Assembly: GCF_025165815.1 (NCBI RefSeq)
Contig: NZ_JAFFZE010000014.1
Coordinates: forward strand, 434,001 to 498,000
Reading direction: 5' to 3'
DNA length: 64,000 nt
Source of the DNA: Actinophytocola gossypii
Lineage (GTDB): Bacteria; Actinomycetota; Actinomycetes; Mycobacteriales; Pseudonocardiaceae
Below are positions 1 to 8,200 of this stretch, in pieces. Position 1 is the stretch's first letter, and each line of letters begins with the position of its first letter. Under the pieces are notes generated by a model. It was not told the origin of the DNA. It made no database searches and was given only the letters and a program-made list of their open reading frames with translations. A program made the position numbers and the translations under genes.

Positions 1-2
1 TG

Positions 3-308
3 CGGGTCGAGCGCGAGTCGGACGTCGACCCGCACGCCAACGAGCTGCTCGGCCAGGTGCTCCGGGAGACCACGACGAACATCCTGCGGCACGCCCAGGC
101 CACGGAGGTGCTGATCACCCTGTCCCGGTCGGGCATCGCCATCGACAACGACGGCGCACCGGAAGCCCCGCTCGACGAGCTGCGCGGGTTGGCTACGCTC
201 AGGGAACGGGTGGCGGGCGACGGAGGCGAGCTGACAGTGGAGCAGCAGGGCGGGCGTTTCCTGACCGCGGCGGCGTTCCCCGGTGGCCAATGGCGGGAGG
301 ACCCATGA
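3..308 (+). CDS. Sensor histidine kinase, C-terminal part (cut by window edge)
   Basis: Only the last ~101 residues are visible; the frame is open to the window start. They contain a HATPase-type ATP-binding region: an N-box-like stretch (ETTTNILRHAQA, from about nt 69) and a late glycine-rich segment, ending in GGRFLTAAAFP. This matches the C-terminus of NarX/DesK-type two-component kinases. The stop TGA (306-308) overlaps the ATG of the downstream response regulator (305), so the two are translationally coupled and form a kinase/regulator pair. The sensor part, and therefore the signal, lies outside the window. Family call is confident; the link to the biosynthetic cluster is an inference from proximity. 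Confidence 0.85.
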   Translation, partial: RVERESDVDPHANELLGQVLRETTTNILRHAQATEVLITLSRSGIAIDNDGAPEAPLDELRGLATLRERVAGDGGELTVEQQGGRFLTAAAFPGGQWREDP

Positions 309-907
309 CGACGGTCGTACTCGCCGACGACGAGGCCCTGCTCCGCAAGGCGATGGCGTCGCTGCTCCCGCTCGAGGGCGAGATCACCGTGCTCGCCGAG
401 GCATCGGACGGCGCGGAGGCCGTCGAGGCCACCCTGCGGCACCGGCCCGACGTGCTCGTCGTCGACCTGGAGATGCCCGGCGTGGACGGGCTCGGCGCCG
501 TCGCGGAGATCCGCCGGACCCGGCCGGACCAGGTGATCCTGATGCTGACCAGGCACGCCCGGCCGGGGGTGCTCCGCAAGGCGCTGAAGCTCGGGGTGCA
601 GGGGTTCGTGAGCAAGTCGGCGGAGCCGGCGCACATCGCCACGGTGATCGGAACCCTGCACGGGGGCAAGCGGTGGATCGACCCGGACGTGTCCGCGCTC
701 GCCGTCGTGGACGACTGCCCGCTGACCGACCGCGAGGTCGACGTGCTCCGCGCGACCGGTGACGGCTACTCGGTGGCCGACATCGCCGGCCAGCTCCACC
801 TCGCCGAGGGCACGGTGCGCAACTACCTGTCCAACGCCATGCAGAAGACCCAGACCAGGACCCGGCACGAAGCCGCCCGGTACGCCCGCGAACACGACTG
901 GCTGTGA
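305..907 (+). CDS. NarL/LuxR-family response regulator
   Basis: A 200-residue two-component response regulator. Receiver domain is about residues 1-120: acidic pair DD at 8-9, phospho-acceptor D54 (VVDLEMPG), T82 and K104. A LuxR-type helix-turn-helix covers about 135-198 (LTDREVDVLRA ... VADIAGQLHLAEGTVRNYLS). I chose ATG 305 over the upstream in-frame ATG 290 because it overlaps the kinase stop (ATGA) and follows a GGGAGG ribosome site at 295-300. It should be phosphorylated by the kinase whose end lies just upstream and then bind DNA. A role in controlling the thioesterase or PKS genes is plausible from position only. Confidence 0.93.
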   Translation: MTTVVLADDEALLRKAMASLLPLEGEITVLAEASDGAEAVEATLRHRPDVLVVDLEMPGVDGLGAVAEIRRTRPDQVILMLTRHARPGVLRKALKLGVQGFVSKSAEPAHIATVIGTLHGGKRWIDPDVSALAVVDDCPLTDREVDVLRATGDGYSVADIAGQLHLAEGTVRNYLSNAMQKTQTRTRHEAARYAREHDWL

Positions 908-924
908 GGCATGCTGTGAGGCAT
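901..924 (+). repeat. Perfect 12-bp tandem repeat at a gene junction
   Basis: GCTGTGAGGCAT occurs at 901-912 and again at 913-924. The first copy holds the stop of the response regulator (905-907). The second supplies the AT of the start codon of the next gene (923). The unit may have arisen by slippage; no function is evident. Confidence 0.9.
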
Positions 925-1690
925 GCCTACTGACGCCCACCCCGGCCTGGATCCCGCGGGTCCGAGGACCGCTGGCCCGATGTTCGCGGCGCTGTACGGG
1001 TCGTTGCGGCCGCACCCGGAGCGGGGTTCGCGGGACCCGTACGCCCTGTTCCACGACCGGTCGGTCGCCATGGGGTGGATCGACGGCCTGTGGGGTATGA
1101 ACGACGCCGGGCTGGGTGATCCCGGGTCGTCGCTGGTCGCGTGGTTCCAGGTGGGGGCCGAGGCGGTGCCCGGGGATCGGCCGCTTCCGGTGCAGCCGTT
1201 CCTGCGCTGTGCGGGGGACGTGGTGGCGCGGATCGGGCGGCTGGGGTTGCGGGCGGTGCAGGTGCTGTTGCCGGTACAGGGCCTGGAACCGTCGCCGAGG
1301 ACGCCGTCGATGTTCGCCGCCCGATGGTTCGATGACCGGGATCCCCGGTCGAGGACGCCGGTGCGGGTCACGCTGGACAGCGGGCGGGCCACGTCGGTGC
1401 CCGAGGCGGCCGGCGCGCTACGTGACCGGATCCGCCAGCTGCACCAGGACGTTTTCGTGTGTGAGTCCTCCGAGGTCGGTGGGCACGAGCCGCCGGCGCC
1501 GCCGTTCGACGACGGTTTCTGGAACGGGCCGCCCGGGCAGCGGGTGACGTTCGAGGGGACGCTCGCCGAGTGGTCGCCGGACGCTCTCGGCTGGCTGGGT
1601 GCGTTCCTCGGCGACCTGGCCGCGCAGCAGGGCGTCACCAGCCCGCTCCTGCTCACGGTGTCCACGATCGAGGGTGAGGAGCCCCTGTGA
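923..1690 (+). CDS. Hypothetical protein coupled to a type II thioesterase
   Basis: A 255-residue protein that I do not recognise. It has no signal peptide, membrane segment or catalytic motif that I can see. It is rich in Pro, Gly, Arg and Trp and has a well-ordered soluble composition (for example GWIDGLWGMNDAGLGDP near residue 51). The ATG at 923 follows the regulator stop by 15 nt with only a weak GTGAGG in front, so it probably depends on readthrough from the regulator. Its TGA (1688-1690) overlaps the GTG start of the thioesterase at 1687. The coding frame is supported by codon usage and by the two tight junctions. A function next to the thioesterase is likely but unknown. Confidence 0.75.
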   Translation: MPTDAHPGLDPAGPRTAGPMFAALYGSLRPHPERGSRDPYALFHDRSVAMGWIDGLWGMNDAGLGDPGSSLVAWFQVGAEAVPGDRPLPVQPFLRCAGDVVARIGRLGLRAVQVLLPVQGLEPSPRTPSMFAARWFDDRDPRSRTPVRVTLDSGRATSVPEAAGALRDRIRQLHQDVFVCESSEVGGHEPPAPPFDDGFWNGPPGQRVTFEGTLAEWSPDALGWLGAFLGDLAAQQGVTSPLLLTVSTIEGEEPL

Positions 1691-2436
1691 CGGAATGGGT
1701 CCGGCGTTTCCACCCCTCGGACGACCCGCGCGCACGGTTGGTCTGCTTCCCGCACGCCGGGGGCTCGGCCAGCTACTTCTTCCCGGTGTCGCGGGCGCTG
1801 GCCCCGTCGGTGGAGGTGATCTGCCTGCAGTACCCCGGCCGCCAGGACCGCCGCACCGAGCCGTGCCTGGACGACGTGTCGGCCTTCGCCGACGCCGCCG
1901 CCTCGGCACTGGACCCGTGGCTGGACCTCCCGATCGTCCTGTTCGGCCACAGCCTGGGCGCGAGCATCGCGTACGAGACGGCCCGCCGCCTCCAGTCGTC
2001 CGGACGGGAGGTAGTCGCCCTGTTCGCCTCCGGCCGCCGCGGCCCCACCACCACCCGCCACGAACGCGTCCACCTACTCCCCGACGACGGCCTCCTCGCC
2101 GAACTACGCCGCATGTCCGGCACCGAAGCCACGCTCCTCGCCGACGACGAGCTGGTGCGGATGATCCTGCCCGCGCTCCGGGCCGACTACCGGGCCGCCG
2201 AGACGTACCACCACTCCCCCGGCGAAACCCTCCGCTGCCCGATCATCGCCCTCGTCGGCGACAACGACCCGAAGGTCACCGTCGACGAGGCCCGCGACTG
2301 GGCCGCCCACACCACCGGCCCGTTCACCCTCACCGTGTTCCCCGGCGGCCACTTCTTCCTCCAGGACCACCAACAGGAGATCGTCACCGCGCTCTCCGAC
2401 CAGATCGCAGCCCTCGGCGCTCACCCGTCCGGATGA
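1687..2436 (+). CDS. Type II thioesterase (first of two)
   Basis: A 249-residue alpha/beta hydrolase of the GrsT/RifR editing thioesterase family, which clears wrongly loaded or stalled acyl chains from PKS/NRPS carrier proteins. Visible hallmarks are CFPHAGGSA (20-28), YPGRQDR (49-55), the nucleophile S89 in GHSLG, the acidic motif GDNDP with D194, and H222 in GGHFFL. Length is typical. Starts with GTG at 1687 inside the upstream stop (GTGA). It is clearly paralogous to the second copy at 35089-35829. It is separated from the PKS block by four unrelated-looking genes, so it may serve this cluster or be an outlying part of it. Confidence 0.92.
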   Translation: MTEWVRRFHPSDDPRARLVCFPHAGGSASYFFPVSRALAPSVEVICLQYPGRQDRRTEPCLDDVSAFADAAASALDPWLDLPIVLFGHSLGASIAYETARRLQSSGREVVALFASGRRGPTTTRHERVHLLPDDGLLAELRRMSGTEATLLADDELVRMILPALRADYRAAETYHHSPGETLRCPIIALVGDNDPKVTVDEARDWAAHTTGPFTLTVFPGGHFFLQDHQQEIVTALSDQIAALGAHPSG

Positions 2437-2454
2437 CCGGGCTCCCACACGAGT

Positions 2455-2740
2455 TGCGTGGTCGGTACGGCGCTGCTTGTCGGCGTGATCGAGCGTGCGC
2501 GACTGGATCCTCGCACGGAGTTCTTCCTCGGTCTGACCGGAGTCAAGGCGGCCAAACTCGGTTACGCCATCTCCGCCCGCCACTGGGCAAGGGGTACGCC
2601 ACCGACGCCGCCCGAACGATGGTCACCTTCGGGTTCGTCACGCTCGGTCTGCACCGCATCGTGCCGCTGTCGGCCCCGAGAACGCCGCCTCGATGGCGGT
2701 CGTCACCCGGCTCGGCTTCACGCTGTTGGACCACGAGTGA
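2455..2740 (+). pseudogene. GNAT acetyltransferase remnant (RimJ/RimL type), frameshifted and N-truncated
   Basis: Three reading frames in succession give one GNAT-like sequence. Frame 1 gives VVGTALLVGVIERARLD then KLGYAISARHW (to about 2586). Frame 3 gives the acetyl-CoA motif GKGYATDAARTMVTFGF then GLHRIV (to about 2668). Frame 2 gives ENAASMAVVTRLGF and ends LLDHE-stop at 2738-2740. Each switch fits loss of one G (near 2587 and near 2673). The usual N-terminal beta strand and start region are missing, as the sequence runs straight on from the thioesterase stop. A dead gene fragment; it fills the otherwise gene-free stretch 2437-2758. Confidence 0.8.
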
Positions 2741-2758
2741 AAGCGTGGAGGCTCGGCG

Positions 2759-4093
2759 TCAGTACAGCAGTAGGGCTATCGGGGTCACGATGATCAGGGT
2801 GAGGACCACGCGCTGGAACCAGATCACGATCAGCTTGGGGACGGAGATCGGGATGTCGGTGGCGACGATGCACGGCACCAGCGCGGAGAAGAAGATGATC
2901 TGGGACACCGACACCACGCCGACAACGAACTTCACCGCGGCCGCTGACTCCACGACCAGCAATGCGGGGAGGAACATCTCGGCGATGCCGACCGCGGAGG
3001 CCTTGGCGGCCAGGAGTGGTTCGGGGAGTTGCAGGGCCCAGGTGAACGGGTAGAAGACGTACCCGAGCCAGTCGAACACCGGGGTGTAGGTCGCGAGCAC
3101 CAGACCGAGTAGGCCGATGGACAGGATCGACGGGAGGATCGCCATCGTCATCAGGATGCCGTCGCGGAGGTTGCGGAGGATGTTCCTGCCCAGGGGTGGG
3201 GCTTCGGCGACGGCTTTGCGGGCTTCGCGCCACGCTTGGGGGAAGCGTTGGCCTCGGCTGACCTGCTCCGGTTGGGGCACGGCGCCTTCGAAGTAGCTGT
3301 CCTCGATCCTGGACAGGGGCCAGATCCGTACGGTGATCGCGGTGACGGCGAACGTCACCAACAACGAGGTCCAGAAGTAGGTGTTCCAGCTGCCCATCAG
3401 GTCCAGCGTCGTCGCTACGACCACCATGAAAGTGGCCGACACCGTCGAGAACCCGGTCGCGATGACGGCGGCCTCGCGGGCGGAGTACTTGCCCTCCTTG
3501 TAGACCCGGTTCGTGATCAGGAGACCCAGCGAGTAGCTGCCGACGAACGAGGCGACGGCGTCGATCGCGGAGCGGCCTGGGGTGCGCCATACCGGGCGCA
3601 TCACGGGCTGTACCAGGGAACCGATGAACTCCAGTAGGCCGTAGCCGACCAGCAGCGCCAGGAACACCGCGCCGATCGGCACCAGCAGGCCGACCGGGAT
3701 CACCAGACTGTTCAGCAGGAACGGGCCCATGTCCTCGGCGAACAGCCACGCCGGACCGACGTCGAACACGAGCATCACGCCCACGACCAGCCCGACCACC
3801 TTGAACACCGAGAACACCACGGTCACCGCCGACCGCCGCCAGGTGCCGGTGACGAACGGGTGCACCGCGCCGGCCAGGATGATCGCCAGCGCGAAGTACG
3901 GCAGCACGCCGGGCACCCACGACTCGATCGCGCTAACCGTGTGGTCGAGCAGGATGGAGCTCTCACCGTTCAGCTCGACCGGCACGAAGAACACGAACGC
4001 ACCCACCAGGCTGTAGACGAAGAACGTCCACATGGGCACGTCACCGGTGACGTTCTCGCTGGTCCGGGCTTCGCCGTGCTGCTCTGTCGCCAT
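2759..4093 (-). CDS. YjiH-family membrane protein (nucleoside-recognition/gate domain)
   Basis: A 444-residue polytopic inner-membrane protein with about ten hydrophobic segments spread from residue 22 (FFVYSLVGAFVFFVPV) to the C-terminus (LTLIIVTPIALLLY). The first third and the segment around FVGSYSLGLLITNRVYKEGKYS match the YjiH family, which carries a gate/nucleoside-recognition fold; its substrate is not established. I chose ATG 4093 rather than the upstream in-frame ATG at 4279 because the family similarity starts here and GGAGGT lies about 9 nt upstream; the extra 62 residues would be non-family sequence. Divergent from the stress-protein gene. Looks like a neighbouring chromosomal gene, not part of macrolactam synthesis. 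Confidence 0.82.
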   Translation of the reverse strand: MATEQHGEARTSENVTGDVPMWTFFVYSLVGAFVFFVPVELNGESSILLDHTVSAIESWVPGVLPYFALAIILAGAVHPFVTGTWRRSAVTVVFSVFKVVGLVVGVMLVFDVGPAWLFAEDMGPFLLNSLVIPVGLLVPIGAVFLALLVGYGLLEFIGSLVQPVMRPVWRTPGRSAIDAVASFVGSYSLGLLITNRVYKEGKYSAREAAVIATGFSTVSATFMVVVATTLDLMGSWNTYFWTSLLVTFAVTAITVRIWPLSRIEDSYFEGAVPQPEQVSRGQRFPQAWREARKAVAEAPPLGRNILRNLRDGILMTMAILPSILSIGLLGLVLATYTPVFDWLGYVFYPFTWALQLPEPLLAAKASAVGIAEMFLPALLVVESAAAVKFVVGVVSVSQIIFFSALVPCIVATDIPISVPKLIVIWFQRVVLTLIIVTPIALLLY

Positions 4094-4207
4094 CGGCACA
4101 CCACCTCCGCCCGGGCAGCCTCGCACGCTCTTCCACCACGCGGAACACGACGTCCGGAGCGAATGTCTCGGATTCCAGACGCGGCGTGCGCTCGGCCTCT
4201 CCCCCGG

Positions 4208-4232
4208 GTTTCCGACCGCCGGGCATGGGTAG
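4208..4232 (+). promoter_or_regulatory. Candidate sigma-B/stress-type promoter
   Basis: GTTTC (4208-4212), 14 nt, then GGGTAG (4227-4232). This fits the actinomycete stress-sigma pattern GNNT-N14-16-GGGTA. It sits about 35 nt upstream of the start of a general-stress-type gene (4267), in the divergent spacer 4094-4266. The rest of that spacer shows only the two ribosome-binding sites. Confidence 0.5.
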
Positions 4233-4266
4233 CGCTGCGGGAGGAACCCGACAAGGAGAGCTGACG

Positions 4267-4749
4267 ATGACACCACCAACCGAGGACACCACCCAGCGCC
4301 CGAGCGTCGTCATCGCGTCGTACCCGCGCTACGCGGACGCGGAGCGGGCGGTGGACTTCCTGTCCGACAACGGCTTCCCCGTTCGGCATACGGCGATCGT
4401 CGGCCGGGGGCTGGAGTGGGTGGAGCAGGTCACGGGTCGGCTCACCGCGCTCACGGCGGCCGGGCGGGGGGCCGCGTCCGGGGCGGTCGCCGGTGCGCTG
4501 CTCGGCTGGCTGCTCGGCCTCTTCAACTGGATGGCGCCGGTGATCTCCGGGCTTCTGGTCGCCCTCTACGGCGCGGTCATCGGGGCGGTCATCGGCGCGA
4601 TCGTGGGGTGGCTGTCCCATCTCGGCACGGGCGGGCGGCGGGACTTCAGTTCGGTGCCGAACCTGCGGGCCGAGTCCTACGACCTGCTGGTCGAAGCCGA
4701 GGTGTCCGACGACGCGGCGCGGGCGTTGCGCGACCATAGTCCGATTTGA
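4267..4749 (+). CDS. General stress protein 17M-like (YflT-type) membrane protein
   Basis: A 160-residue protein. Residues 13-60 form the YflT/17M-like domain (VVIASYPRYADAERAVDFLS, then GFPVRHTAIVGRGLEWVEQVTGRLT). A glycine/alanine-rich hydrophobic hairpin follows (about 66-123, with GAVIGAVIGAIVGWL), then a polar tail. Proteins of this type are stress induced, and their biochemical role is unknown. ATG 4267 is preceded by AAGGAG (4252-4257). An in-frame upstream start near 4186 is rejected because it would overlap the promoter candidate and adds non-family sequence. The promoter-like site just upstream supports stress regulation. Confidence 0.82.
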   Translation: MTPPTEDTTQRPSVVIASYPRYADAERAVDFLSDNGFPVRHTAIVGRGLEWVEQVTGRLTALTAAGRGAASGAVAGALLGWLLGLFNWMAPVISGLLVALYGAVIGAVIGAIVGWLSHLGTGGRRDFSSVPNLRAESYDLLVEAEVSDDAARALRDHSPI

Positions 4750-4804
4750 GGCTTCGCCAGGCAGGCTGGCGAGTATCGGCGTCCAAGTCTCCAAAAGGAG
4801 TTCA

Positions 4805-4825
4805 ATGACAGACTTGAAGGCATGA
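4805..4825 (+). CDS. Six-codon leader ORF (MTDLKA) coupled to the DUF6194 gene
   Basis: ATG 4805 sits 4 nt after a strong AAAAGGAG (4793-4800) and reads M-T-D-L-K-A then TGA at 4823-4825. That stop overlaps the start ATG of the next gene (4822). The best ribosome site in the region therefore serves this minigene, with only GAAGG directly in front of the real gene. It may couple translation. It could also be chance. Confidence 0.35.
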   Translation: MTDLKA

Positions 4826-5283
4826 ATGCCGAAGAGATGAAGCAGCACATCTGCGAGACGTTCGACGGGATCCGGGTGATGGAGAACGCCGGGGACATCT
4901 TCCTGATCTACGACCCGGAGGCCGACCTGCCCGACGAGCGCACGTTCCCGTTCGTGACGATCGTGACCGGGGACAACTACGACAGCGTGTCCGCGTTGGA
5001 CGAGCCGGGCGCGTACCGGTTGAACATCGGGCTGACGAAGGGCACCTATACGTCGATGTTCGGTGCCGCTCCGACCGAGCGGGACGAGAACGGGATCCTG
5101 GTGACCGGGCACGACCACGCGGCGCGCGACCGGCTGACGCCGCATCCGATCTACGCGTCGCAATACTGGGTGGCCGTGGTGAACCCGGGGCCGGCGACCC
5201 GGGACGCCATTCCGCCGCTGCTGGCGGAGGCGCACGCGTTCGCCGCCCGCAAGTACGCCAACGCGCGTTCCCGGCTCACCTGA
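4822..5283 (+). CDS. DUF6194 family protein
   Basis: A 153-residue soluble protein. The sequence [13 protein letters not shown] (52-64), then AYRLNIGL, and [22 protein letters not shown] in the C-terminal half are the recognisable signature of the DUF6194 family. Function is unknown. ATG 4822 is chosen because family similarity ([16 protein letters not shown]) begins immediately. The gene ends at 5281-5283, overlapping by 8 bp the tail of the convergent PKS gene that ends at 5276, so there is no spacer for a terminator. Likely the cluster border on this side. Confidence 0.82.
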   Translation: MNAEEMKQHICETFDGIRVMENAGDIFLIYDPEADLPDERTFPFVTIVTGDNYDSVSALDEPGAYRLNIGLTKGTYTSMFGAAPTERDENGILVTGHDHAARDRLTPHPIYASQYWVAVVNPGPATRDAIPPLLAEAHAFAARKYANARSRLT

Positions 5284-8200
5284 GTTCGGCGTCGAGGATC
5301 GCGAACAGCTCGTCCGCGGTCGAGGTCTCCAGGTCCGTCCCGGCCTGCGGGGCGCAGCGCGCGGCCAGCTCGCGTAGTCGGGTGGCGAGTTGGGCGCGGG
5401 CCTCGGCGGGGGCGGCGGCCACCGACTTCTCCAGGGCGGTCAGCTCGGTGTCGAGGCGGCGGGCCGGGTCGTCGGGGGCCAGTTCGGCGGCGAGGTGGTC
5501 GGCCACCGCGGCGGGGTTCGGGTGGTCGAACACCAGGGTCGCCGGCACGCGGTGGCCGGTCACGCCGGTGAGGCGGTTGCGGAGTTCCAAAGCGGTCAGG
5601 GAGTCGAAGCCCATCTCCAGGAAGCCCTGTTCGGCGGGGATCGCGTCGGGGCGGTCGTGGCCGAGCACCGCGGCGGCGTGGGTGCGCACCAGGTCGAGCA
5701 GCAGGTGGCGGCGTTCGGCGGGGGGCGCGGTGGTCAGGCGGGTGGTCAGAGCGGACTCGGTGGGCTCGGCGGCCTGGCGGGTGCGGTGGCGGACGAGGCC
5801 GCGGAAGACGGGGGCCAGGGTGTCGGCCTGGGCACGCAGTGCGGGGAGGTCCAGGCGGGCGGGCACCAGGTAGGGGTCCCGCGTGGACAGTGCGGTGTCC
5901 AGGAGGGACAGTGCGAGCGCCTCGGGCATCGGGGTCAGGCCGGAGCGGGACATCCGAGTCTGGTCGGTGGCGGTGAGGGTCGCGGTCATGTCGTCGCCGG
6001 TGGACCAGCGGCCCCAGGCCAGTGCGTGGGCGGGAAGGCCTCGGGCGTGGCGGTGCTGGGCCAGGGCGTCGAGGAACGCGTTGGCGGCGGCGTAGTTGGC
6101 CTGGCCGGCGGCGCCACCGATGCCGGCGATCGAGGAGAACAGGACGAACGCGTCGAGGCCGTGGTCGCGGGTCAGCTCGTGCAGGTGCCAGGCGGCGTCG
6201 ACCTTGGCGCGCAGTACGGCGGCGGTGCGTTCCGGGGTGAGCGCGGTGAGCACGCCGTCGTCGAGGACGCCGGCGGTGTGCACGACGGCGGTGGGTCGGT
6301 GCCGGCTCAGCAGGTCGGCCAGGGCGGCGCGGTCGGCGACGTCGCAGGCCGCGACGGTGGCCCGGGCGCCCAGGGTGGCCAGTTCGGCGACGAGGTCGTC
6401 GGCGCCGGGGGCGGCGGGGCCGCGACGGCTGACCAGGAGCAGGTCCCGGACGCCGTGGGTGCCGGCGAGGTGGCGGGCGACCAGGCGGCCGAGGCCGCCG
6501 GTGCCGCCGGTGACCAGGACGGTTCCGGTGGTCGGCCAGGCCGGCTCACCGGTCGGCTGGTCGGCGCGGCGGAGCCTCGGCACCAGGAGCGCGCCGTCGC
6601 GGACGGCCAGCTCGGGTTCGCCGGTGGCGATGGCGCCGGCGAGGGTGTGCGGCGGGACCTCCTGGCCGGCGTCGACGAGGGTGAACCGGCCGGGGTTCTC
6701 GGCCTCGGCGGCGCGGACGAGGCCCCAGACGGCGGCTGCCGGGAGGTCGGTGACCTGGTCGTCTGGTCCGGTGGCGACGGCGCCGGAGGTGACGACGGCG
6801 AGCCGGGAGGTGGCGAACCGTTCGTCGGTGAGCCAGCGGCGGGTGGCGTCGAGGGCGCGTAGGACCGCGCGGTGGGTGGCCGTGCCGGGGTCCAGGCCCG
6901 GCTCGGCGTGACAGGTGAGGACGGCGACCTCGGGAGTCCCGTGTGGCAGGGTGTCGAACTCGGGGTAGGGGTCGGCGGCGGCCGGGGTGGGGCCGGGGCG
7001 CCAGTCCAGGGTGTAGAGGTCGTCAGTGCGGCCGGTGGTGGCGATCGGGCGGGCGATGAGGGACTCGACGGTGGCCACGGGTTCGCCTGCCTGGTCGGCG
7101 AGGGTCAGCGTGACGGCGTCGGTGCCGGCGGGTGCGATCCGCACCCGGGCGGCGGTGGCGCCGGTGGCGTGCGAGGTGACGCCGTGCCAGGCGAACGGGA
7201 CCTCGACGGGGCCGTCGGTGTCGAGGCGGGCGTGCGTGGCGGCGTCGAGGAGCGCGGGGTGCAGGTGGAACGAGGACGGATCGTTGCCGGGAAGGGTGAC
7301 CTCGGCGAACACCTCGTCGCCGCGGCGCCAGGCGGTTCGGGTTCCCTGGAAGGCGGGACCGTAGGCGAGACCGCGCTCGGCGAGCCGGTCGTACAGGTCG
7401 TCGAGGAGCAGTGGCTCGGCGCCGGGGGGTGGCCATTCGTCGAGCCGGGCGGGGGTCCGGTGGTCGCCGGTGGTGAGGGTGCCGGAGGCGTGCCGGGTCC
7501 AGGGCGCTTCGTCGTGGGGGCGGGCGTGGACGGTGAACCGGTCCTCGGTGACCACGACCTGGAGGTCGGCGCCGTGGTCGAGTGGCAGGGGCGCGTGCAG
7601 GGTCAGTTCCTCGACGCGGTCGTGGCCGGTCTCGTGGGCGGCGTGCAGGGCGAGTTCGACGAACCCGGTGCCGGGGAACAGGATCGTGCCGTCGACGGTG
7701 TGGTCGGCGAGCCAGGGTTGGGTGTCGGTGGACAGGCGTCCGGTGAGCACGACGGTGCCGGAGTCGGCCAGGGTGACGGTGGTGTCGAGCAGCGCGGTTC
7801 CGGTGCTGGTCCAGTACCGCTGGCGTTGGAACGGGTAGGTGGGCAGGTCGACGTGCCGGGTCGGTGCGCCGAGCAGGGCGGTCCAGTCGGGGCTGATGCC
7901 GGTGACGTGCAGCCGTCCGACCGCGGTGAGCAGGGCGCCGTCCTCTGGCTGGCTCGCGCGCTGGGTCGGGACACAGCCGGGCAGCACGGCGTCGGGACCG
8001 ACCTCCAGGCAGGTGGCATCGTCGAGGGTGGCCATGGCGTCGGCGAACCGCACGGTCGCCCGAACCTGGTCCACCCAGTAGCCGGGATTCGCCACATCCG
8101 TGACACGACCGGTCACAGTGGACACCAGCGGCAGCCGGGGCGACTGGTAGGTCAGGGACTCCGCGACGGTGCGGAACTCGTCGAGCATCGGGTCCATCAA

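Noticed and set aside
2731-2748. A small hairpin (CCACG ... CGTGG) as terminator of the YjiH gene
   Set aside because: Five-base arms with an 8-base loop are too weak, and they lie within the pseudogene tail.
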